A DNA stretch of 64,000 nt from Erythrophleum ivorense (lineage: Eukaryota; Streptophyta; Magnoliopsida; Fabales; Fabaceae), in the NCBI GenBank assembly GCA_026724425.1, contig JAIUCV010000001.1:1064001-1128000 (forward strand). The letters run 5' to 3'. Positions 26,091 to 37,027 of this stretch are shown in pieces (position 1 is the first letter of the stretch; each line of letters begins with the position of its first letter). The notes under the pieces are model-generated. The model had not been told where the DNA came from and searched no databases. It was given only the letters and a program-made list of their open reading frames with translations. Position numbers and translations under genes: made by a program.

Positions 26091-27200
26091 AGGCATGCTT
26101 ACTTCAATTTTTTGAAACACAAACTATCAATTTTATGTCATTATAGTCCTAAAGGTGAACTCCATCTGTCAACATGTGAGAAGTTGCTAGTGTGGTTCTT
26201 TTTTCCCACTTTTGTTAAGAAATAAATTCATGGCTAAATTGTTTGGTTGATCTCAAAGTTACTTTTACTTAATTTTCAATTTTATCTCTATAGTTAAAAA
26301 GTTAGCCATTAAATTCTTATAGCCTTAAAAATGTTTAATTTGATCTCTGTTATTAAACCTTAGCTAGTGTGTTGTTTAATTTATAGAAACATAGCCAACT
26401 AATACTATTTTAACACCTACATTATGTGCACGATTCAAAATAATTTAACCTAAATTCATCTTTTCCTTTTCTCCATCCATCTACACCTTTACCCTTAACC
26501 TCATCAAAGTCTACCATTATCTTTTGTAGGCTCTCTCCTCATCCTTACAACAGGACCTTTCTTTGTTTCCTGAAGTTAAGAGACTCCAGGAATGAAGTTA
26601 AGAGATCAAGTAAGACACAGATAGAAACCAGGATTTAAATGAAAAAGAGGTATCTGAATGAACATGCAAAGCAAGCATTTAAGGTTGCACTGTCTTATAC
26701 ACAAAATAAATAAATCATGGGTTTTTTTTTCCTTAAATTGTTTTAGCTATTCTAAGTTAAAAAAAAAAAAAGAATTGATCTTCCCATAAAATCCTTATAC
26801 TTTTGACAATGGTGGTGAATTTGTTAAAACCAAAATCCTCTTTGTAGTTTGGTTTTATATCTTTTCTGCCATTTGAATTCATTTATTTATGATATGAATG
26901 AAAAAGATTTAGAAAAACAATTCATTTCATTTCAATCACTATATGTGCGTGTAAATCGGCGGCAACTTGTTGATTCTTGTGAAGTGTAACTTAGAGCGCC
27001 TCTCTTTTAGACACAGTACACAGACCATTTTACAGTAGTGGACCAAGCACCAAAGGTATAACTCCAACAAAAAAAATTGGCAACTATATTGGTTGCTCAT
27101 GTGCAAAATTGAACAAACACCGTTCGCAGGGGGAAAATATGTAAGTAAAACAAAAATTATTCATTTCACATTAACAGGTTTAGCGAGGCCTTCCTGAAGC
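26091..27200. other. Intergenic DNA between RLP pseudogene and TPX2-domain gene
   Basis: This is the 3' flank of the plus-strand pseudogene and the 3' flank or UTR of the minus-strand TPX2-domain gene. No coding frame, RNA gene or clear mobile element is seen. Confidence 0.5.
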
Positions 27201-30163
27201 TTAGTTAATATAGGTGTAGGAGTTGATGTCATTCCATGATAAGCAGCACTTGATCTTCTTATGCTGAGGTATGTAAAACTTGGGTTCTCTTGGTATAGTT
27301 GGATGCTTCATTGACCTTGTACACAAAACCAAGACATGAATGAGACAGATTGTTACAAGGTAAACAAAAGAAGAGGACAATGTAGTGCAGAAAACTACCC
27401 AAAGGAATTAGCTCAATTGGTATCATGGATAAGGTTCAATTCCTTTGGTACTTCCCAGGTTCAATTCCTTTGAAGGGCATTTTGGAAGTGAAGTCTTGAA
27501 AAATACAAGGCCGATACAGAGAATACTCAAGGATTTAACCCGAACAAAATCCGAGGATGCCTCTAAATATAATAACAAAAAAACAAATGCATTATTACCT
27601 CCTTGGTATAAACGGTCTGTCAAAATAAGGCATAGGTTGTGCTTTTGGAATCAGTTCCTTTCTCATCCTTCTGATTTCTTCCTCTTCTGCCAACTATATC
27701 ACGGAGCAACAACAACAAACAGGACAATGAGTATACTTGAAACTTAAAAGTGAAAGAAAAGAGAAAAAAAAGGGTAAAATCAGTTCGTATATCATTCAAT
27801 GATATACAACCTTTTGTTGTCTCTCCCTTTCCATCTTGTATTGCTCTATTAAGCTCATCTTTTCTGCCACCTACATAGTTGTACAATCATCAAGATTCAT
27901 TATTCTCTTAAGCTTCAGGCTAAAATGATGTATGAAATGGGAAAAGAAAAAGTGAAGGCTTAAGAGAAGATAGAGGTTAAAATAGATAAAAGAGGAGGAA
28001 CCTGGTGGTCAAACTCAGCTCGATCGATAGCCCGCAGATCACTGTGAAGCATCAGGTCAATAGGCCTAGTGCTTTCTTTCACTGGAGGCTTTACGAGGCA
28101 CTGAAACGAATTGAAAGCAACCTCATTAGCAACACTGAAATCAAATGAAGCTTTACAATAAGGACTTCCATAGTAACAAATGGACTTTTACCTCTGGTTC
28201 ATCAGTTGTCCATGGAAGACCTTGTGCAACGGGTATCCTTTGCTTCTCTTCTTCTGTCATCATCTCTTGCATCTTCCTCATAAATTCTTCCTCTTTCAAC
28301 TTTCCCCTTTGCTGCAGTAGTAGCATTCCGTTACCAATGTTAAGAATCCAAAGTCAAAGAAAAAAAATTGTTTAATCAATTCAATCCTATAAAAAATAGA
28401 TACACCTTTTTTTAGGAGTGTCATGATGGGTCACACAAAAAAAAAAACAAAAAAGGGCTTGGACATGCACCAAATAAAGAATATTTCAAGAAACGGAAAA
28501 AGGATCAAAATAAAAATAAAAAAGAATAAGAAACTAGAAATCCCATTGATTTTAATTTTTTTGGTTGTACATAAATAATTTGAATGACATAATTTCATAA
28601 TTTTTTAATTAGGATTTTTTAAAACATAGCAGTGTAAGATTATTAGAATATAGTAATGCCCGTCTTTTATATTTTTAAGAAAAAATATAAAAGATTTGAA
28701 TATAACATTGCATACATATGTGTGTGTCATGTTTTATATTTTTTGAAATTTAAGATGCCATACGTCCCCGTCAGTTATTCATTGATTCAATCCCACAAAC
28801 TACCTCTGTTCTTAGCTTGAATGGTTTTTGGCTTGTGACTTTTAGCTGCTGCTTTTTCCACTTCCTTCTCCCAAAAGTGCCGGATGATGATTCCAAGCTC
28901 TGAAATTCATTCATCAAAATTTCAAATCAAATCAGTTGGAGAATCGTTAGCCAGTCTGTCTCTGTTGCTTATATGAACTAACTAAAATCTTACATTTCTT
29001 CGGCTCCTTCGACCCCCAGAAGAAGTTCTGCTCGATATACTGCAGCTTGAAGGAAGATAATAACAAGCATTAACACAATAATGTAGAGCAGTATACTTAG
29101 TAACTATGAAGCAATGATATTTCAAAAATTAAACCATATATTCGATACTACACTTCAAATTGTATTTAAATATTACATATTTAGTTATGTCACAGTATTT
29201 ATATTGCTAGGATTTTTTTTTTTGGTATACGTGCTACGTAGCTTAATAGAATAAATAAAACTTTGTCACAAACCTTCCACGGCTGCTATCCCAAGAAGAA
29301 GAAACCGAAATTCGGGGATCCAAGCCAAGGTTCTCGGATGTCAAAAACAATTGAGATGGGCAGAATGAAGAAGAAGAAACCTCAGTTTCACTTTCTTTAG
29401 GAGGTTGCAATCCAGGCAGTGCCCATTTTATCGCCTTCTTAGTTTCCTCTGGTCGCTTCTCCTCCTTCTGATCCGAGCCCTTCGATATAGGTATAGACCG
29501 AAGCTTCTCGAAGGCCTTCACCAAATGCATTACTCTTCCAGATCCACTCTCAGGAACACTATTCCTTGCGTCTTCCAGCAACTTGTCCCTCCTCCGTTTT
29601 ACTGTCGAACTTCCTATTTGATTTGGCGACTCCGTGTCGCTGGCATCGGCGTTTTCCGATTCACAAACCTCTGCCTTTCCTTTATACTCATCTTCTTCTA
29701 TTCGAAGGTCTTTAATCATCAAACTCATTTCTATTACCTTTTCAAGTTCACTCTCAGCTCTATCATCAGCCTTAGATTGATCCTGATCACCACGATTCTT
29801 AAAGAATTCTTCCTGTGACGCCCTGAGATTCTCGTAAGCCACACAGAGACACTTCTTAGGATTTCCCCCAGATTTCTCTTTGCACTTGCACGTAACCATC
29901 GAACCTTCGTCCTCTTTCTTCGGATTCTTCTTCGCCACCACGAACTTCCTCTGCCGGATCTTGTGTTGCGGCGAATAGATTACTGGATTATGGTTCTTCG
30001 ATGCTGATTTCGAAGACTTCGCCGATTTCACAACTGGAGAATTTGAGGAAACATTTGGATTGGTATTCTCGGAATTTTTACAGGATTCTTGATTCTTTGA
30101 TCGAGAGACATGGGATTCCTTCACTGGAGTGATTGCTCCGACGCTCCTGCTTGCCAATTCCAT
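27201..30163 (-). CDS. TPX2-domain microtubule-associated protein, complete
   Basis: Proteins with the TPX2 C-terminal domain bind microtubules and act in spindle or cortical array organisation. Coding exons: 30163-29274, 29039-28994, 28899-28804, 28311-28192, 28100-28002, 27870-27811, 27693-27599, 27315-27201. All have GT-AG borders, phases join, and the product is 506 aa. The N-terminal 300 residues are Ser/Lys-rich and probably disordered, with a Cys-rich spot (CKCKEKSGGNPKKCLC, about 125-140). A PFKLRTEQRG motif lies near 338-347. A charged helical segment (about 414-450, MERERQQKLAEEEE) leads into the conserved FIPRRSMKHPTIPREPKF (about 467-484), the core signature of the family, and HKKIKC follows near the end. 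The start at 30163 was preferred over open codons further upstream because it is the first ATG giving a family-like N-terminus (MELASRSVGAITPVKES). It resembles Arabidopsis TPX2-like proteins such as At5g15510/At3g01015, but I cannot fix the ortholog. Confidence 0.9.
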
Positions 30164-31206
30164 CGGAAACCACCGGAGAACGAAAAGGCTTTTTTTGAGA
30201 ACAAGAGAGAGAAGGGAGAAAGATTCTTTTTGGTTCGATGAAAAAATGAACAAGGGATTGAGTAAAAGAGGAAATGAAAAATGGGAACGTTAAGCGGTGA
30301 GACGCTCTTTGTAACGGCTAGTTTTCGTGGGTCAGATCGGAGAAAGTGTAGGTTTATTCATTTGAAATTCTGTTTGGATTGTGAACCGTTAGATTCGATG
30401 TCTAAGTACGGCCGTGATTGTTTATAGGATATCTGATCATTGTTACGCCGGTCTAGCACCCTTGGATAATTAAAATATTAAATTAATATAAAACATTTTA
30501 AACTCAATTCTTATTTATTCCTTCATTATTTTCCTTTTTTTTTTTTTGGGTCTACTCCACATTTTCATTTTGCTTTCTCTCTTTTAAAACCAGTGGTTTG
30601 GGCTATGAAAAATAGTCTCAGTATATCAAAAGCAAAAGTCAAATGAACATATAGTGACAGTAAATAACTAAAAAGGTCAATTTTTTTTATTCCTTAAGTT
30701 ATCTAAAATTACGTTTTAGTTTCAAAAGTTTTTATTTTATTTTATATAAGTTCCTAAATGTTTAAAAATATATTTACCAGAAAAAATGTTTATAAATACC
30801 GTCAAATAAATCTTTTTCTTTCTTAATTCCATTAGTATAAGTTCCATTAAATATCTGGATAGTATTTTTTGTGTTTACATAACGTTTGTTAACAATTTTT
30901 TTATATACACTTTACGCATAATGCACTAAGTGCAATTAATGATTAAAATTTAATTTAATTTATATAAAAAAATTTATATATAATATAAATAGAATTTACG
31001 TACAAAATAAATCTCAACCATTGAGTGTATAAATACTATAACGCTCTTGTATAAAAATTGTTTCATTTATGTCTACTTGGCATCTAACTCTTTTCTTCTT
31101 CACTTAAAATACTATTATATTATCACCCATATTTACTCACTCTTCCTCACTCTCTCTATCTATTTTATTTGTTGTCTATGTTAAGCACTAAGCTTTCTCT
31201 CTCTCC
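30164..31206. other. TPX2-gene 5' flank and AT-rich intergenic DNA
   Basis: The first 150 bases or so are likely the 5' UTR and promoter of the minus-strand TPX2-domain gene. The rest is AT-rich with no supported gene. Confidence 0.5.
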
Positions 31207-31762
31207 TTAGGGCTCGTTTGGTACGCAGGAAAGACCACTCCTGGAATGGAAAAGGGAATGGGAGAGCAAGGAAAGTATGTTTGGTATGCAAGGTGATCTT
31301 TTCCTTAGGAAAATCCAAACCCTCAAACATGGGAAAGTGCAAACCTTCATATGTGTGATGAAAAGTAGTCTACTTTGAGGGAAAGCAAATTTTTGGACCA
31401 TTTTAACCTTGTGTATTTTAATTTCTGATGGTAGAGATAATTAAAATTAATTTTTTAAAATTAAATTTTATTATTATCAAAAATAAAAAATAATTATTTT
31501 TCTCATTTTTTATTTTTATTGATAATTAAAAATAATTATTTTATTATATTTTATAATTATTAATAATAAAAAATAATTAAGAATATTTTGACCTTTCAAT
31601 CTCTCTTGCATTCCATTTCAAATATAAAAAAATAAAAATATTTACTTTTTTGTTTCCATCATACCAAACATACTTATGGGGTACAAGATTTCTTTCTATT
31701 CCCATTCCATTTTCCATTCCCATTCCATGAATGCTCTCTCCCGCCTATCAAACGGGGCCTTA
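31207..31762. mobile_element. Tourist-like (PIF/Harbinger) MITE with TTA target duplication
   Basis: The element proper is 31210-31759 (550 bp). Its left end reads GGGCTCGTTTGGTA and the reverse complement of its right end reads GGCCCCGTTTGATA, forming imperfect terminal inverted repeats. TTA flanks it on both sides (31207-31209 and 31760-31762), the usual target duplication of PIF/Harbinger elements. Subterminal regions carry GGAATGG/CCATTCC words in inverted orientation. There is no transposase frame, so it is non-autonomous. Confidence 0.78.
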
Positions 31763-32696
31763 TAGTAGGCACTTCCCTTCTTCATAAAAGGAGCACTAGT
31801 TAGAACTAAAAACATAATTGCTCTTTAAAAAGACCCTTGAAAGAGAAGTATGTGTAGCGTGTTGTATCTTCTAGAGGAATCAGATCCTCTGCTATTGTGT
31901 TGTTAAGGAAATTTAGCTTACAATCAACAAAGATGAATAAATTTAACTTAAAATAAAAAAAAAAAAAATCAAAACACACTCTGTATCTTCTCAACAACAC
32001 AACAGCATCTAAACTTCATCAACAAATGATCCAAATTCATCTTCTAGATCTTAATTTGCAGTGTACTCTGCCACATTTTATGTTGGTTTGATTTCTCAGA
32101 AGCCTAAGCCTGATCAGTCTGTATTCTTTCAAGATTGAGATAAAATCTTCTTTCCTCCTTACATCCAAGATCAAGTTATCTCCTTTGTAATCCAGTTTTA
32201 AGGAAAAAACAAAGATCACCGAGAGAAAATGAAATTTATAGTTGAAAAAAATAATTAATAAATATAATTTAAATTCAGAATTTAGGGAGCTGAGAGAACA
32301 TACGACCAAGGAAGAAAACCAACCCAACCGAAATAATATTGCTGATAGTAAAAGCAGATTCACTCCTTCACTGATTGCTCCATTGCGCGAGTTTCAATCC
32401 AAAAAGAAAAAAAAAAAGGGTTGAAACAGTACAATATACCCATCATTTCAGCTCCCGTAGATGTTCCTACAGATATAGCAGTATATATATGTGTAGAGAA
32501 TTTTAATTCAAAATCATACAGTGCAAACAATAGCAAGTTTACAAACAAAATCTGAATTAAAAAAGAAAAAAAACGTTGAGCAAACGGCTCAGTTGAATAG
32601 ATATAACATAAAACGTGTCTAGATGTCATCTGCCAATCAAGCAAACTATACTCCGGAGACCATTCTAGTGGGACTCAATTCTCAATAACGCGGCAA
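31763..32696. other. Intergenic DNA
   Basis: No gene is supported. Open frames on the minus strand near 32037-32644 have no recognisable similarity and biased, repetitive composition. The last part is the 3' flank of the ribosomal protein S19 pseudogene. Confidence 0.45.
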
Positions 32697-33680
32697 CTAA
32701 GGAGCAATCACAATTCGCCCAGCAACTTGGTCAAGATCCCTTTGACCACTAGAAGTGATTCTCCTACCTCTGCAGTACAGAAAGGATAAATAAAATAAGT
32801 TATAAGCTGATGATCAAATAACATAGGCACCAATAGGAAACAGGAATTGCTCAGAAGGAGTTTGGTATACCATCATCCTAACATCTTGGATATCAATCGC
32901 TAAACAAGATGCATGAATTTGGTATGTTGTTATCTAAAGATAACGGATGCCATCCAAGATACTAGTGTGTCATAGGATGACACTATTTTGGGTGATATTT
33001 CATGCTCCTTTTAGCTCTATCAAATATTAAAGAGATCTCAAATTATATCTCTTTTAGCTTTGTTAACTTTTATAAATTACTATTTGTATCCTTTCTATGA
33101 CAATTATATAAGACATAGGCAGGCATCTTAAATACCATAGTATTTTATCATATATTGGTAGATACTATGGAATATAAGATATTAGTGTTCCAAATGCCTG
33201 CTGCGTATTTAGAATCATATTACTGAATGCAAAGAAGAGAAGATAGAGGAATGAACAGAACACACAGAAATCTCAAGTATGACTTCGTCCAATGGCAGCG
33301 TATGTGGGCGTGTATACAAGGGAGAGAGGATATAAAATTTAAACATGGAAAATGGTGTTTTAAGCATCAAAGAGTGAAACATGACATACCCTTTTGGATC
33401 AACCTCAATAATGTTCATGTCTTGCAACTGTTGCAGAATATGTCTAGCAATAGCTCCACTGCTCTTGCAGAAATGTGGGGGCCGACTTCCATTCCTCTGG
33501 CTTCCACCATAGATCCTTTGGAAGGCACCAACACCGAGACCACCTCTCAAATAGATCTTACTCAGGGAAACAAAGGCAGTAGTAGCAGTAGTGTACCTTG
33601 CCAAAACGCTTGAGGTGAGCAGAGTAAGCCTTAACAAACTCATGAGGCGAAACGTTCTTGACGGTTCTCGCAGTTGCCAT
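32697..33680 (-). pseudogene. RPS19: 40S ribosomal protein S19 (eS19) pseudogene with internal deletion
   Basis: eS19 is a small-subunit ribosomal protein needed for 18S rRNA maturation. Three homologous parts are seen: the N-terminus at 33680-33597 ([15 protein letters not shown] to HLKRFGK, 28 codons), the centre to C-terminal part at 33559-33390 ([34 protein letters not shown]), and the last exon 32769-32697 ([20 protein letters not shown], ending TAG). The last two are joined by a proper GT-AG intron (33389-32770), so this is not a processed retrocopy. Between the first two parts only 37 bases remain where about 35 family residues (the ELPEWTDIVK to MAR segment) should be. Direct reading hits TAA after 41 codons, and a 36-base intron would be too short to splice. 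The cut AAG|GTAC suggests that most of an intron and the start of the next exon were deleted together. Family normally has SGK where this has FGK. Confidence 0.85.
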
Positions 33681-35799
33681 AGTTGAATTCACAAAGGGCA
33701 AAAAGAGCTCTCGTAAGAGGCCAATCTCAATTGGGCGTGAAGGTTAAAAATGATTGCGTCTTCCCTCGCCTAGCTTTCCACCAAGGTTTTCCAAAGTCTC
33801 TACAAATCGGCATTGGGGTTTTACTCTGGGTCCGGGTAAACAAGTACCCGACCCTTTAACACCGTTATGTACGGATATGACTTTTATGAGTCCCTCCAGT
33901 CTATTGGGCCTTGTTTGAAATTACACATATAATTTATATTAATATATATGGTTTTTAAGGTAATTTTAATATAAATTTCACAAATTTTATGTTCATTCAA
34001 TCAATATCAAAATTGTAAAAAATTGTTTCCTCTGTTACAAAAAATGAGGCAAATTAATTTGCATATTTTTCTATTAGCTCTTAAATAAGATATTTTAATA
34101 TTAGATAGAGATAAATTAAGTAATATGAATCTTATATGTTTTAATTTTTTTCTTCATAGGACGTTATCCTGTTGAAAATAAAAAGACACAGAATGTGGGC
34201 CCAACATTGGAAGTTCGGGAGTGAGTGTATAAGGGCTACTGGTTACACTTTTCAATTTATCTTTTTTCAACAAAATAATATTCTGCGCAAGAAAAATAGG
34301 GGAAGATCTGTATTGCATTTTCTCTCTTCCATTGTTGAGTTTCACATTTTATATCTCTCTTTTTTCGGCAAGATACGTCATGTATAAAAGATGATTCATT
34401 TTGGAAGGAAATACAGGGGAATGGCTTCTCTCCAATTGGCACGGAACATGATCATCTAATCTCATGTATATTTGATATCTTTTTTTTTTAATTATAAAAA
34501 ATAAACAAATAATTTAAATTGTCTAATTGAACTGTCATTTTACTGCCTTCAATTAGAGAGAATCTTGACTTGAAATAGAGCCTTTAAGAACTTTGAATAT
34601 TTTATACTGAAACATGATTCATTTGTAAATTGAAATTAGATATTTTACAATTATACAGTGATATAGTTAAAGAAATAATGATATAAAAAAGTAAGAGTAT
34701 GTATAAATTCACTTCCTTTATTTATATTTATTATCTCTTATCTCTTTTTTTTTTGCTACATATAATTAATTTATAACTGCTAATAATCCAAATTCATTTT
34801 AAATTCTAAAACCATATCAAACGTGTATCCAAGATTAAAGAAATAGCAATATAAACAGAGTATCTTTTTTTTTTTTTAAACATGATTCATAGTACAACAT
34901 AGATTACTATTGAACTTAATCTTTTGTCAAGCTACTTTTGATCAATGAACCAACTCGTGTTCGTTCTCTTATTTTGTTGTTATAGTTATTGTGGTTTTTA
35001 AATTTATCCAGCTTTTTTTTTTGTGAACAATCTTAAAGACAATTCCTCATATTCAGGGAATATATTTTGAATTATAATCTCAAAATATTATTAAAAGGTA
35101 TTGAACCTAAATTACTGAGAAAATATAACATTTTTTCTTGCCAATTGTGCTAAACTTTTTAGTTGTGGTAATTTTTGTTAATTATTTGTGTTCTTTTACA
35201 GCAGTTTTTGTTATTGTTTTATTTTTTAAAAAAGTGAAATACAAAATCTTTTTTTTTTCTTTTTTTAAGAAAGGGGCAAAGCCAAGCTATGAATTGTTTT
35301 CTTTAATAATACGCCAAACAATGCAAAAGATTTTCTATTACAATAACATTAATTTCTACAAAATAAACCTTTGACCATAAATTAATTTCTATCAAAGGAG
35401 CTTTAGATGTTTTTTCATCACAATTTTTTCTTGGCATTTTACAATAGCTTTTAAATTGTTACAATATTCGACATGATATTATATTCTTTCTTGAATTATC
35501 ATCTCAATAAAAAATTTTAGCTATGAAAAATATAATTAAAAAAGATAGAAAATAATTTCTATTTTTAAAAAATAAAAATATTTTGAATAATATATCAAAT
35601 ATATTTTATTCAATGAGTTAAATGTTACAATATTACTACACATTAATTAATATATAATTTTTTTAACTTAATGTTTAAACAACAATGTTGGGCACGGAAG
35701 GGGGTTGTTTTCTGCACATAGAGCTGATAATTTCCGTGACTGAAGAAAGCATTTTTTTCCAATAAAAGTCGTTGATGATGCCAAACATTAGAAGTTGGA

Positions 35800-35831
<32 letters not shown>

Positions 35832-36244
35832 TCACACGTTCTTCTAAAACAAATACAATAAAATTCTATGACAAATAAAAATAATAGCAAATTTATGAGA
35901 AGAGTATATTATTAAGAACTAAATTTAAGTGTAATTTTTTGTATTTATATTATTAGATTTTTCAGTCATAATAAATATATAATTTTTTAATAAAAATATA
36001 ACAAGTGTATATTTTAATTAAAAATTATATAATTATTTATAAAAATGATATATTTATCATATTTTAATTAAAAATTATATACTTATTATATAGTAATTGA
36101 AAAACCTAACATGTAAGTCATAACCATGTATATGAAATGAAACTATGGGTGTCCCGTCTACTTTGCAAAGTTGCAAAATATTAGGAGGTATATGAACAAT
36201 ATAAAAGAAAAAATAATAAAATAAAAAGTAGTATTTTCGTTAGG
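33681..36244. other. Intergenic DNA, AT-rich
   Basis: No gene is supported. An (AT)n microsatellite lies at 35800-35828. Long T-runs occur near 34480, 34745, 34865 and 35250. The first 100 bases or so were presumably the promoter of the S19 pseudogene. Confidence 0.5.
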
Positions 36245-36316
36245 AGGGCCCAACCGGGTTCGAACCGGTGACCTCTTGATCTGCAGTCAAATGCTCTACC
36301 ACTGAGCTATGGACCC
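36245..36316 (-). tRNA. trnC-GCA: tRNA-Cys (anticodon GCA)
   Basis: Read on the minus strand the gene starts GGGTCCATAGCTCAGTGG, has an A box (TAGCTCAGTGG), an anticodon loop CTGCAGA giving anticodon GCA inside the TTGAC/ATCAA stem, and a B box GGTTCGAACC. The acceptor stem pairs GGGTCCA with TGGGCCC (one T-G wobble), and the discriminator base is T (U in the RNA). Length is 72 nt without CCA and there is no intron. A run of five T lies some 15-20 bases beyond the 3' end and could terminate Pol III. It looks functional. Confidence 0.96.
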
Positions 36317-37027
36317 TTTTAGGGTGAAAGCGGCAAAATCTAATTAATCATAAATTAAACCTGCTAATTGATCCATCGATTACTTCAACATTACAAACAC
36401 TTGCAAGTTGATATTGCGTCATTTGAATTGATTTTAAATCCTTGTTAAGACGTATGACTTTCAATTAATTCTTTTCAAGTGTGTTTTTGCTTAAATTTAC
36501 AATTAATTATTCTAAACATTATTTATTTCATTTTATTTTTTTTTATGATTTTAGAGAGCTTTCAAAGTGTGTTAAAACTCCTTATATGCTGTGCTAATTA
36601 AGCATGTAAAATTGAAATTAACAAAGTCCGCCAAGTCTTATTGTTCTCTCTCGAAATTTTATAAAAATTTAATTATTACAAAAATACATATTTTTTGGTA
36701 GAAGAAAAAGAGGTAATTAATAAAATTTTTCGACAGCCTAAAATCCATCTTTATTGGAGACAGATTTTCTATGGATCAATCTAAAAATAATTTAATTTTA
36801 AAATTCAGTTATTTTTGTTGCTAATTTCCCACCATGAGATGTTACTGGCTCACTTGTCAACATTCACACAGGCATGTATACTCAAAAAAAGCACACCATA
36901 CTGCACATCATGCAATTTTTTCCTCTTTGTGCATTGCCATTCGGTTTCATAAGAGAGGCAGACAAGATATCAGCAACGAATAGTTGTAGGAGAAGGCATA
37001 TGAGGCATTTTAATTTCAGATGAAAAT
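36317..37027. other. Intergenic DNA upstream of the PPR gene
   Basis: AT-rich DNA without a recognisable gene. It must contain the promoter and 5' UTR of the plus-strand PPR gene at 37028, but no specific element can be assigned. Confidence 0.5.

Noticed and set aside
27395..27475. tRNA-like words (TTAGCTCAATTGG, GGTTCAATTCC) in a TPX2-gene intron.
   Set aside because: No cloverleaf or acceptor stem forms; at most a decayed SINE head, too weak to list as a feature.
29405..29818. Plus-strand frame of 137 codons within the TPX2-domain gene.
   Set aside because: Antisense shadow of exon 1, whose minus-strand reading is clearly the coding one.
33227..33613. Plus-strand frame of 128 codons opposite the S19 pseudogene.
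   Set aside because: It is the antisense shadow of conserved S19 coding sequence and its intron.
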